NCBI GenBank assembly: GCA_029204225.1
Contig: CM055109.1
Location: 23,648,422 to 23,712,421, forward strand
Source of the DNA: Diphasiastrum complanatum
Taxonomy: Eukaryota > Streptophyta > Lycopodiopsida > Lycopodiales > Lycopodiaceae
DNA: 64,000 bases
Reading direction: 5' to 3'
Shown piece by piece: positions 45,410 to 57,700 of the stretch. Position numbers and translations under genes: made by a program. The first letter of the stretch is position 1. Each line of letters starts with the position of its first letter. The notes below the pieces were generated by a model. That model was not told the origin of the DNA, did not search any database, and was given only the letters and a program-made list of their open reading frames with translations.

Positions 45410-47023
45410 CTTATCTTAAGATTTTCTTCGTTCATATTATAGAGAATTAACCTGTATAATCAAAAAAAGATTTATTGAAGATTTATACAAGAGAAACGAT
45501 TTTTAGAAAACAATTTCATTATTCGTTTATGTGACATTGTCCAAGGTCAAGGGGTACTAAAACTTACCTTCCAAGGAATCACATGATATGTTAATAAATT
45601 CACAAATATATTCTTATTATAAAGTAGCTTGCCGAGTTTCCGGTTTTGTAAATTTGAGATACCCCTAAGGGGATCATGACCAATATCTCAAATTTCTGTC
45701 AGAACACCCTTTATGACCAATAGTTTTGGCATCATTTAGATTTACGACCTCACTATGGTCAAACGGATCCAGTTAGTTTCACACCCCTTTGGAATTGCCT
45801 GCGTCTCATACCACAAGTTTTTCCTCCAAGAAGACGATCCACTTGTTGATCTAAACGTCAAAAAATCAAATTCTTGGAACAACTCATTTAACTATTGAGT
45901 TGGGTAAATCGGTTTTATACGAAATTCTGAATCACAAATTCCAACTTAAGTTTTCTTTCACAATTTTTCCTAGTCTTCATGGTCACTAAAGGGAATCGTA
46001 ACATTACCATAGAATCCCTGAAGCCGACAGATTAAGAAATGGGAAAGAATGAGTAGGAATTTTTGCACGTAAGAACAAATTTGAAACATTGATTCAACTA
46101 GAAAGTTTCTAATCACGGGGTGAATTAATTGTACTTGCAATACAAGTCGCAATCAATTCGCCCTAGAATTATTTAGTTGAATCCAACTTACAATTTTTTC
46201 GGTTCTTTAAGCAAATTACCTCTAAAATCAAATCTCGGAAATGTTCTGCCCATCGAGTCTTATGATCTTTTCCAACTGATTTTTAGGGTGGTTACAGTTA
46301 GTTATCAGTTTGTTGTTCTCGGCTTTTGGTGCTCAATGGCTATATCAAAAAAACTTTTCCATTATAGCTGGCTTAAATTTTTTCCAGTTACAGGCCAATT
46401 TGACCCTAACTTGGCCAAAAAAATTGTGAATTCTTGGACACAAATCACTAATTCACAGTTGCCCATACAACAATTTAGTAAAAAAGAAATTTATTTCGGG
46501 TCAAATATGGCAATGTATCACTTCCGGAATTCCACCAAGGAATTTAGTTACTTTGCCAACCAATTTGACCTATAAATTTCATTGTTCAAAGAATGACCTA
46601 ATAATAGGGATAAACATGTATTTCATTTAATTAAACGGTTGCCTCTTTGCATCAATGGAATTCCAAACCATTTAATATAACATTATAATATGGTTTAACT
46701 AGCCGATTTGTCTCGGACGAGAGAAATCAACGAATTATGGGGAAATGCCAAAATCTCCCCCAATTATTTCCAATTGATTGACCAAGTTTGCATGAGTGAT
46801 CCCCAGAAAATTGACACAGTGGTCAAAGTTACTAGGTGGGCTAACTCATTACCGGCAAAACATGGGATTTTAGCAAAGTGCACCAAAAGAACAAAATGCA
46901 TATACCAGTCCTATTATAAGTTTGTAGCCGAAGGTCCAAGTCCTAATCAACTGCTTGGAAGAATTTGAAGCCCAATATCAATGCAAAAACCATTTTGCAG
47001 AAATTGGAAATAAAACCAAAGCT
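45410..47023 (-). repeat. Long inverted repeat, right arm (uninterrupted, ~1.6 kb)
   Basis: Reverse complement of the three left-arm pieces. It preserves both empty insertion sites: GGCTATAT at 46338-46345 (hAT target) and ATATA at 46900-46904 (Copia target). The arms differ by scattered substitutions, a ~215-bp indel and the left-arm tandem copy. Inner junctions are near 42886 and 45410, outer ends near 29565 and 47023. I could not identify the family. It has the form of a fold-back element or of two inverted copies of one repeat. Confidence 0.92.
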
Positions 47024-48840
47024 TAACCTCCAGCTATGGTGAGGGTACAAAAGCAGTAGCTTAACCACCAGATACGCGAGTCCAAATAATGTGGTAAGAC
47101 CGGGAACCCTGCTATGTCAAGCTCAATAAAATGAGTCCAGTAGTAGCCGGGTTTAACCCCAAGCTGTCGCCCCCAAGTACGGTCGAGATATGCCTGATAT
47201 AAGATGCGCCTGATATACTGATGAGTACCTGAGGGGAGCTCTGTATTGCAGATACCAAATGACTCAAGGAGGAAATGGGATGCCTGAGAGAACCAGGATA
47301 GTCGATAACCCTGGTCATGAAGAGAGTGTGAGGAAACAAGTGCTGTCTGTGTATATCTCATATCCTCATCGGGCAGAGCTTGGATTCTCTGAATGTATGT
47401 GATAAGCTGGAACGCGGCATATATCTGAATGGGTGGAACGACAAACTCTGCAGGAAGGATCTCATGTGGAACGGAGGGCTTCGCCCGAATCATACGGGCT
47501 AACATGGTGGTCTGCAATCGTGAAATGCTGGCCCAATGTGATGAAGGAAGGCCGGTGCACCATGTCTCTGCTGCATATAAGTCTGTGGGGGTGACAATAG
47601 TATCAAAGAGTCTACACTTACTGCGAGCATCTCGGATGAGCTTCCTGAAACAGAACCGCTCAAGTTGAACAAGAGAGGAATGCCCCTTCCCAAGTCGGGT
47701 GGTGGTTGCCTGCCGCATGCTGAAGGTAGGACCAGAAAAGAGTATCCCCAAATAGGTATAAGAGGAAACTACCTCTAAGGCCTGTCCATCTAGGATGAGC
47801 TCCTGGCGCTGCATGAAGGCTCGAGAAGTGTTAAAGACCATAAACTTGGTCTTCGCAGTGTTCATCCCCAACCCCCATCTGGTACAAAATCCCTGTAAAC
47901 AATCCAGCTGCCTCTGCAAACCCTCTTTGGTCGGGGATACTAGTACTACATCATCCGCATAAAGGAGAATAGCAATCAGAATGATGCCAAGTTTACAGCC
48001 ACCCCCGCCACACTGTGAGATGACTCGCTCTGTGAGAACATGTCCGATCATGATGGTGCGGTAATTACCAGGAATCATGGGATCACCATTTTTATGAATA
48101 GGGTGGATGATGTTGGTGCACCAGGATGAGGGAAACTAGAGACAACGGCGGAATTGAGGAGAGTGGCTAGTGTGGGAGCAAGGAGGTCGGAAGCATGGGT
48201 TTGGAATTCAGATTCAAGGTCTTCGATATCTCTTGCTTTATGGGACTTCATTCTCTTGATGGCCGTAAGTACCATGTCAGATGTGAAGAAGGTGAACTCA
48301 GAGGGGCGTGGGGAGATAGAGATGGGTGCGTCAGTGGGTATGGTATATAGTTTGGTAGCGTATTCAGTCCATATGCGAAGGTCATCCAGGAGGGGTGGTG
48401 GAGCACGAGGGATAAACTCACGCCAAAAGGCGCCTGAAGAGGAACTGAAGAGAAGATCAACAAGACGCGTTCCTTCAGAATCATCATAGATACGCTTTTT
48501 TCGGTGGAGTGTGCAACGGTAAGAGCGCCTGGCGGAGTGGAGGAGATGAGGATCGTGACTGCGGGCATGGGTGAAAGCTGATGAAGAGAGCGACATTCAG
48601 CATCATACCACGGGGGGTGTGGGGGTCGTATCGATGAGGAGCGGGGGCCTCTGCTTTTATGGGGTTTAGATGGAAAAGCAAGGGAAGGAGCCGTGTCCAC
48701 TCTCCTGACCACCGAAACATTCATGAGGCGTGGAACATTTGGATTGGCTTTTTGATCGATCTCTTCCACTGTCATAGGGCCATCACCATGGTTCGTCTGG
48801 TCCACTTGAAGATTATATGGTCTGCATCAAGTTCCGTGGA
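47024..48840 (-). pseudogene. LINE (non-LTR) reverse transcriptase remnant
   Basis: Minus-strand pol of a non-LTR retrotransposon in two or three frames. 48600-48800 has an endonuclease tail (PPWYDAECRSLHQL). 48075-48500 has the RT N-terminal region (FTSDMVLTAIKRMKSHKARD). After a frameshift, PGNYRTIMIGHVL at about 48060 is followed within 30 residues by LLYADDVVLVS (47950-47961), so most of the RT palm between these motifs is deleted. The C-terminal part is long and intact (GLGMNTAKTKFMVF, SSYTYLGILFSG, DLYAAETWC, QTTMLARMIRAKPSV) and ends at a stop at 47023. No poly-A tail is evident; the 3' end abuts the right arm of the inverted repeat. Confidence 0.88.
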
Positions 48841-48857
48841 CATTCTTTCCACCTATG

Positions 48858-49115
48858 CTATCCCAAACATCCAAAACAGAGGTTATCCCTCATTGCACAT
48901 TCTTGGTCATGAGGCGACAACATTGAAGGACGCTGACCCTTTTGGGCATTGGGCTGCCCATACAACCCTTTGCCTTTGGGGGCCCCTGCACCCTTGAGTT
49001 GCTCCGAATTCAGCTTAAGAGTGGTTTTGATAGCATCCACCTTGGAACATACTGCATCTAATCTATGTGAATCTTGATTGGTGTTACTTGTGGATGCTAT
49101 AGGAGAAGAATAGGT
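48858..49115 (-). pseudogene. Gag-like zinc-knuckle fragment
   Basis: Minus strand: a coiled stretch (DAVCSKVDAIKTTLKLNSEQ), Gly/Lys-rich linker, then RDNLCFGCLG, a stop, and HR, the start of a CCHC knuckle. It could be the ORF1/gag of the adjacent LINE or a piece of another retroelement. Confidence 0.45.
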
Positions 49116-51655
49116 AGCAGAAGCAAAGTAGTGTAAAAACTATGCAAAATCAAATAGCTAAAGTTTTTGAAACAAAGCAAGAACAAGTTCTCAAAACCTC
49201 AAATCACTATACAGGTAGATCACCTTGAATTCCTAGAAGAACTAGATAGAATAGATCTCGTACAGGCAAGTTTCTTACTACACATAGACTCTTTTCTCCA
49301 AAAATCAGCAAACTAGGGTTTCAATCTGACAATTGGCAAAAAGAAGGGATAATCACCGAATCGAAAGGCAAAAGCCCTACCCTACCAACAACCTACCACA
49401 AAAAGCCTATTGCAATTGGCAGATTTGAAAAATACTGAGTAATGAAGAAGTTACAAACAGACTCACAAATCCTATGTGGGCTAGATTTTTACAAAAGCAA
49501 AGAGAATAATCAAGCCAAGTAGTAGAAGAAGCTCAAAGGCTGCTAGAAGATCAGCAATCCCACCATAGGGCTTTAATCTGCTATCTTATGGGCTCCAAAT
49601 CTGTCAACAGATCACCTACAGTAGGGCGGGCTCCCCGAATTCCATTGAACTCTATCCACAATAATCGCATCTCACAACAGATCATTCACTGCATATTGTT
49701 GTGTATTTATCTTCTTCTAGCATGGCATGGCATGACAATGCAACATCTAGTGGTAGCTTCTAGTTGTGCGAAAGTTATGCTTTGTCATATGGATGTGTGT
49801 ATCAAAGTTTGGTACTTCTTGTTTGACTTCATGTTTTTGTTTCTATCTGCATGTTTTGGATGGTTGTTTTCTAACTCACTCTTGAATTCCCCAATAAGAA
49901 TTTCTGACTTGCCTTGCTCTTCGTTAGCAGATAGTGGCTTTCGGAGCGGTTCTTGAGGTTTACTTCAACAATCTGCCTAACATTTTGGATAGCCATGAAT
50001 TTGTTAATCAGGTTCCTCGTGAAATTATTGTTGACTTAAGAATTTGTATAGATGAAAAGCTGGATTTGAGCTTAGACCTACAAACAACGTGGAGAGCAAG
50101 TTATACCCAATCAAATGAATCCAAAAACCAAATTGTTTGGAAATTGGGTCCCTATTGCCCTTTTTTCACTGTTTCTTTGCCTCATTCCACAACAATATGT
50201 ATCGGAGCATAAAGTACACTTTGGTCTGGAACGAGCGAAACAAATTTGTGAGTAGACAAGTTATTCATATAAAAACTTACTCGAAAGCAAAAGCAAAAAC
50301 ATGAAATTTTATGGAGAAATGCATAATCTTCATATTTATAAATCTTTGGGAAGTAAATTGCCACATCCCATTGGCTTTTAGTCAAATTACTAACATAACA
50401 ACTGACAACTAACTTTTAAAATTGAACACACATTTGAAAAACATAAACTGGCAATAACTTTTACTTCAATCTGCTTCATGACTTACTATTTCAATCATTG
50501 TTTTTCTAAAAAATAACAATTTAAAAAAATATAGAGTTTTATCAAATTTCAAAGAAACAAGTGCGAGCAAGTTACAAATGGAACAAATTTCAGGATACTT
50601 CTCTAGAATTATTAATTTATCAAGTTTAATAGTAAAATGTTGATCATTATCTACATTTATTAGATTTTCTTTTTGAAGTTCACTTTTCTTTAAATTAAAA
50701 AATTTGGATTGATTTCCTTACAAATTATTTGAAAAAGCTCATAGTTTAAATAAAACTTATATGCTTTATACAAAAGCTACTGATGTAAGACATTAGATCC
50801 TGACAATGATTACTTTTTTGTTAATGACTAAAAACAAAAAAGTATCAAAGGAAGGACATTGTTATACTTTGTTTTATTTACAGTGACAAACCTAGAGTAA
50901 ACAAAACCTCGATACATATCAATCACTACATCAAAAAAAAAGGAAGGTTCAAATTCTCAAATATCTTTATTGTGCTTTTTTTATGCTTAATATACAAGTT
51001 ACTAGTATAAGAACTCAGATACTCACATATATGTTGTGCTTTCCTACACAATCATAAACCAAAACTAAATTGGTACCAAGCTAATGTATACTAAGTTCTT
51101 GGTTCTAATGAATTTCTCTTATTTTATAATGTTAAGATCTAGGCCCAAAAAAGCCGTATTAGTATCAATTATGGACGTATTTATTCATTTCCAAAAGGAC
51201 TTTTCTACAACTACTTGATTGAGCAATCTAAATCTAGTCCACAAGCATAGGTCACCTAACTTGTTGTCTCTTTGACAAATCAGAAGCAATATACCAAGGT
51301 TGTGTTGACTCTTCGAAAACAGGAGCTATAAGCAAGCAACTCCTTAATTTCAAAGACGAAGGTTCTATTTGAAGGTATGTTAAAAGTTGATTTTTTTTTT
51401 AGCTGTATTGTAAAATTGTTTGAAAGAAAGTTTTATTAACAATGAGAGAACATGAAATATGAATTATGAAATTAAGTTGTTTCGTCACCTACAGTCACAA
51501 AGTTTACATTCACTCAAATGCATGTGGACTCCCTTACCGAATCAAAAATTGAGATCAATATTACAAAACATAAAATTGGTCATAAAACTCTTGTTGCTAG
51601 GCTTACGATACTAGTTCACAATACGCCCATACGGTTTCAAGGTGCAAGAAATCGC
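49116..51655. other. Upstream region of the CEP164-like gene; no firm gene
   Basis: AT-rich. A possible exon lies at 49934-50100, where TTCGTTAGCAG (acceptor-like, after a pyrimidine-rich stretch) is followed by an open frame reading VAFGAVLEVYFNNLPNILDS and VPREIIVDLRICIDEKL. I cannot assign a family or find partners. The remaining sequence to 51655 should hold the promoter and 5' UTR of the CEP164-like gene, but no clear TATA box was distinguished from the AT-rich background. Confidence 0.35.
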
Positions 51656-51725
51656 ATGGCACTTTTTCAAGAATACACTGTATTAGAAGAAGAGATCGAT
51701 GAAAACTATGACCCATCAGATGAAG
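51656..51725 (+). CDS. CEP164-like: CEP164-like exon 1 (coding part)
   Basis: [20 protein letters not shown] and SDE plus one base of the next codon. Donor GAAG|GTACTT at 51726. The phase-1 junction restores EEIMEY with exon 2. Confidence 0.88.
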
Positions 51726-54700
51726 GTACTTAAACCATTTCAGATTCTCTTTGTACTAATGTTGCTACTTGTGAGCATAGGCTTAAGCTATTCATGCAAA
51801 TTTCACATAAGTTTGGCCTCGATGTCCCTTGAAAGTACAGTAGCAGAGAATCGATACCTCCAACCAGAAAACCTATACTTCTTTATGCAAGTTCGCTAAT
51901 GGCAGAATGGTTTAGCTAGATCATGAACGACCTGGCAATTGAGATCTAACACCTGCCACAGAAATTATGGAGTACGCAATTTGGCTTGGAATGGAGCTGC
52001 CTAAAGAAAATGGCTTGCTTTGGGTAGCCAGAGAAGGATTACAGGAGCCATTGCCAGAGCACTGGAAACCCTGGTACTTTTTCATTTCAAGTAGTTGAAG
52101 TAGAATGCATTTTGTCTCCATCACATTCAGGCTGTTTTGAACAGCTTTCTCAAGTCTGTTTGATTTTCCTTTCAAGGAACAATATGTCAATATAGATTAA
52201 GATTTTTGTGTCCTATACACAATCAAAGCTTCTATTCCTGATTGTGAAACCATAGCTACAGATGGCTTTTGTAAAGAGGGACACATTTGCCATTCAAGCC
52301 AAACCAAAATTTTTAAACCGGAAAATAGATCAGCATAAAAAATTGTCCATCTTAAGTTTTAGAATCCTCTTGGATATCACACTTGAAGGAGCTGAACCCA
52401 ACTCACCAAATCCAAAGTTCTTACAAGTTTATTTAGGTAACACCAGTATGGATGTCCAAGAATGCATTGCCAGATAAATGTTGTCACATCCCATTGAATG
52501 GGGGTACCAATCTTCTGACGATCCACTGTGGCATTGATATCATTTTCTAACCAAAAACCTGATTTGTTTTGGCAGTTCTGTAGAATCAATATGCTTTGGC
52601 TAATCTAGAATATGCTGAACAGGAAGGCTTGTGATAATGAACAGGCTGCAGTCAATATATCTGGCTGCATACATCAAGCATGCATGCTCTTTTAGGCATT
52701 TGATAAACACTATGACTTACAAATCAGCTGTCAAACTATGCTCGTTATGAAGGCCTTCTGCAAAATATCCTGGCTAATCATGTCTGTAAATGTTGATAGA
52801 AGAGGGCATGCCGTGAATTTTTGGTTAACTTACCACACAAGTACCAACAATTTGGCAGCCCAATAAAGATCATTGTCTGCTTATTAATCTGATTTCCAAT
52901 CCACAGTTAGGAACAACAGAGGACATCCGCCATGTGATAGAAGCTCAGACATGAGGAGGGGTTGTTGAGGTTCGAAAGTAGTGATGTACAGGACATATCG
53001 CAAGAAATGGAATTTCAAGGGATAAAGAATATCTCTTTAGCGAGAAGAATTGAATTGGGGGAAAGACTTTATTCATAACCTAATAAGAGTGAAGTCTAAA
53101 GAGGAAAAATCCTGTGCCAAGGAGACTGACCTGACCACGACTATTTGATTTGCTTCACTAACTCTCATTAAACATGATGAACCAAAGGGGCATTCAATTA
53201 CTCGAAAACCTCCATGTTGTTGGTCGAGGTTGATAACACAACATTTGCTATCATAGTATGAGTGTTAGAAGGAAAAAGGAGAGATTATGAGATGAATTTG
53301 TCCATCTTGTTTTTAGTGTTGCCCTATGTGGGGAGTAGGCGAGATTCGTGAGGTTTGCTTGAAATGTGAATAAAAAATGACAATTCCATATTTTGCTCCA
53401 TGATTCTCTATCAATCTGCTGAAAAGATCAGGAATACTTTGAGAAGAGAGGCACCATAACCTATCAATGTTGTTAAGTAGCACTGGAACGATGTTCCGCT
53501 GGTGGAGTGTTCCAGAATGTCAAAACGATGTAAAAAGAAAAACCAGAATTTTTTTGTCAATCCTGCAGAATCCGCCTTTTGGGCGCACTTCTGTTGGACA
53601 TTGTTGAGGTTGTGGAGAGAGCAATATGAGGCCAAAATGCATGTGTGAGCACTCTATGTCAAGGTAGCGATCTATGGAAGGTGATTGTATCACAATGGAG
53701 ATGGAAAAAGTATGTGTCAGTTTTTTAAAGGTTAGAATTCTTCAAATGCTAGCCTCTATGTCAGTTTTTGGATGGTACTTTGTTTTATTTCCCTGATTTT
53801 TAGATGGTAATTTAGCCCCTTGATAGTTACAAATGAAGCCACAATTGATCTAGAGCTAAGCTATAAAAGTAGCACATAAGCAAGACTTAAGCTATGAAAG
53901 CAGCACATAAGCAAGACTTAGCCCTAGAAAGCAAGAAAGAGAGAGATTAAGGAGGCTAAAGAGAGAGATCAATACCATCAGCGGAATAACAAATCAATGA
54001 CACAGTTTCCCTACTTATAGCCAAGAGGAAGCCCTAAAAGGAAGCTTCCGGTGGCTAGGGCCCAACTGGGAGGGATAATAGTGCGCCCTCCAAGAAGGCC
54101 CCCCCACTCTCCAGTAATATGTCCAAATGGCCTAATAATGAATAATAAGGCCAAAGGACAACCATATAGTCTAAGTGTCACTAATGAATAAAAAGGGCCC
54201 AAGGCCTGCTTATGCATAAAGTAAAGTAAATGTAAATGGACGCGGCAAACGTAATGAGCCAAGTCCATAACTCTCCCCGACACAAAAAAAGAAGACCCAA
54301 CTGCTGAAAAGAAACTGGATCAAACAACAGCAAGCCCTGGTGCATCAACAACTAGAACAACATCTGATGTAGAGGAATCAACAAGTGCAGCAAGAGCACG
54401 AGCCTGATCCGCAAGTGATGGTGTATGATAAAAGACATCAATAGGCTCCCATGTGGCCTCCTCAATAGGACGACCATCCCACTGGACCAAAAACTGAATC
54501 TGCTGGCGGCGTCGACTATGGTATAGACGAACCTGTAATATAGCAGCAGGTAAAAATGGAAACAACTCGGGAGCAGTAGGAAACTCAGCATCACAAGGAG
54601 CGTCATCCTCAATAGCAGCACGTAATAAACTGACATGGAATACATCACAGGCTCGTGTGGAAGCAGGAAGCTGTAAGCGATATGTAACTGGACTAAGAAC

Positions 54701-57700
54701 CTCCAAAATGCGATAAGGCCCATAATAACGTGGTACAAGCTTCTCAGTAGAAGCATGGCCCTGGACAAAATGATGACGTGCAAACCGTAGGCGTAGATAA
54801 ACCATATCTCCAAGCTGAAACTCAACATGGCTACGGTGACGATCAATCGAGGTCTGATAACGCTGCTGAACATGCTGTAAATGAGAACTAGCCTGGGTAA
54901 TAAGCTCTCGGGCACCTGATAGAAAGGATGCAAGTGTGACAGGTGTATCCTCAGGAGGGAGAGGAATGCCAGGTAATAGAGGCGCATAGCCATGAGATAA
55001 TAAAAATGGTGAGACCCCTGTGCTGGTACTAACAGAGCTATTATAGCTATACTCTACTAAACATAAATGCTGATCCCAATCCTTCCCAGAAGGAGTAACA
55101 AAATGGCGTAAATAATCCTCAAGGATCCTGTTAAGGACCTCAGACTGCCCATCAAAAGTAGAGTGATAAGCAGAACCCATAAAAAGCTGTACATCCAAGA
55201 TACGCATAAGCTCTGTCCAGAATATGGATGTAAACTTACTATCCCGATCAGAAAGGATAGTACGAGGAAATCCATGCAGGCGGCTCTGATAGGAACAAAC
55301 GTGCACATTGCTCTGCTGTGATGGTACTGCGAACTGGTATAAAATGTGCCTGTTTCGAGAACCTGTCAACTACCACCATACATGAATCGTGACCACACTG
55401 GGTACAGGGAAGGCCAAGGAGAAAGTCCATAGATATATCAGTCCACTGGCGATGAGGAATAGGCCAACTTTGGAGCAAACCAGCAGACTTAGCACGGGAG
55501 TACTTATTACGAAGACAAAAAGGGTAGGTACGAATAAGTACAACAAGCTCAGATCGAAGAGAGGGCCAATATAAATGGTCTTTGAGACGAGCATAAGACT
55601 TCTGAAAACCAAAGTGACCCCCAACAGGGGAGGAATGAGCATCCGACAACAATTGGGAACGGATATCCAAGGAACTAGGAATACGAAGAGAATCATAACG
55701 ATAAAGACGGTTGTCAACAATGGAGTAAACCTGATGAGGACAGGACGAAACATGTGGGGCAGAACTATAAACATCACGAAAATCAGAATATGTAAGGTAT
55801 GCAGCAGGTAGATCATCAAGCCATGTAGGAATAGTAGAAACGAGTGTATTCAACAAAGCTGGAATACAAGATAATGCTTCAGCAGCAGTGTTAGCACGAC
55901 TAGGACGATACAATATAGAAAAATTGAAAGATTGTAAAAACTGCAACCAACGAAACTGACGATCACCAAGGTCACGTTGAGAAAATAGATAACGTAAAGA
56001 CTGGTGATCAGTAATAATGTCAAATGGAACTCGATAAAGATAATGGCCCCACTTCTTAAGAGCATAGATAATAGCAAGAAGCTCTTTCTCATGTACAGAA
56101 TAACATTGCTCATATGAGCGAAGACGACGCGACTCATAAATAATGCAGTGTGACTGGCGAAGCAAAGCACCCAAACCAACATTACTAGCATCAGTCTCAA
56201 CAAGAAACTTTTGATCAAACTGGGGTAAACACATAACGACAGCATCAACAACAGCACGATGAAGAGTATCAAACACTGATTGACAATCAAAAGTCCAAAG
56301 AAAAGTACTAGACTTCTTCAAAAGTGCATGAAGAGGAGTTGCAATAGTGGCAAAATGAGGAACTGGATGACGAAGGTGAGTGGCTAACCCAAGGAACATA
56401 TGAACATGATGAACATCAGTTGGTATAGGCCAATCCTGGATGGCCTGAACCTTATGAGGGTCCAGACGAATGTGCCCATTACAAACAAGAAAACCAAGAA
56501 ACTCGATTTCGGCAATAGCAAAAGAATATTTAGACAACTTAGCAAATAACTGGTGATGTACAAGTAACTGAAATACAGAGGAAAGATGGGAAACATGCTC
56601 AGCGAGAGACTGGCTTAAAATAAGAATATCATCAAAATAAACCAAGACACAATGACCAAGAAGCGGACGCATGACGTTATTCATCACATTTTGGAATGTA
56701 GGAGGGCCATTAGTAACACCAAAAGGAAGCACACGAAATTCATATAAACCAAGATGAGTACGAAAAGCAGTCTTATGTTTGTTAGAAGGGTGCATCCTAA
56801 TTTGGTAATATCCAGAACGAAGGTCTATCTTGGAAAAGATTTTAGAGGTATCGAGCTGGTCAAAGAGGTCATCCATGTGCGGAATAGGATACTGATTACG
56901 AATAGTCAACTTATTTAAAGCACGGTAATCAATAAAAAGGCGTTTGGTACCATCTTTCTTACTAACAAGGAGAACAGGGGCACCGAAAGGGCTGTGACTA
57001 GGAACAATGAGACCCTAATCTAACAAGGCAGTAATATGGAGCTCAAGCTCATCACGCTCAGATCGAGTCATACGATAAGGGGGACGGGAAGGAGGATGCA
57101 AGTCAATATGATGGTTCACGTCACGTAATGGTGGTAGCGTCGTAGGGTTCTGAAAAGACAGAAGCATACTGATGTAATAAGTCAGAGATCACCTGAGGAA
57201 CAGCTGCTGGAGTAGAAATTGGAGGAACTGGTACTGCCCGCTGAACACATAATAAGGCTGCACTATGAGCCTTCGGCAGGCTACGTCTAAACTGCTTCCC
57301 AATAATCAACTGGAAGTCTCCCTGAGAATCAATGCCAACAAGTGAGTGTGTAACTGCATCATGTACAAATGTCAATGTCTGCTGTGTCAAGTCCAGTGTA
57401 ACGGCTCCAAGAGATGCAAACCAATCAGCACCAAGGATAAGATCATAACGCTCCATAGGAATAATGTAAAGATCTGCCTGTCCAGAAAAATATCCAATGC
57501 GGTATGGTAAACGCTGAAACATCTGAGAACTAGGAAAAGAATGTGAACTGGCAACCTCAACTGTGAGAGGCTGTGGAGTAGGAATAGGTGAAGCACGGAT
57601 CCGACTAGTGATATAACTGCTGATAAAAGAATGAGTGCTGCTAGTATCATCTAAAGCATTATACTCACGACCTGTAATGCGTACACGTAACCGAATGGAG

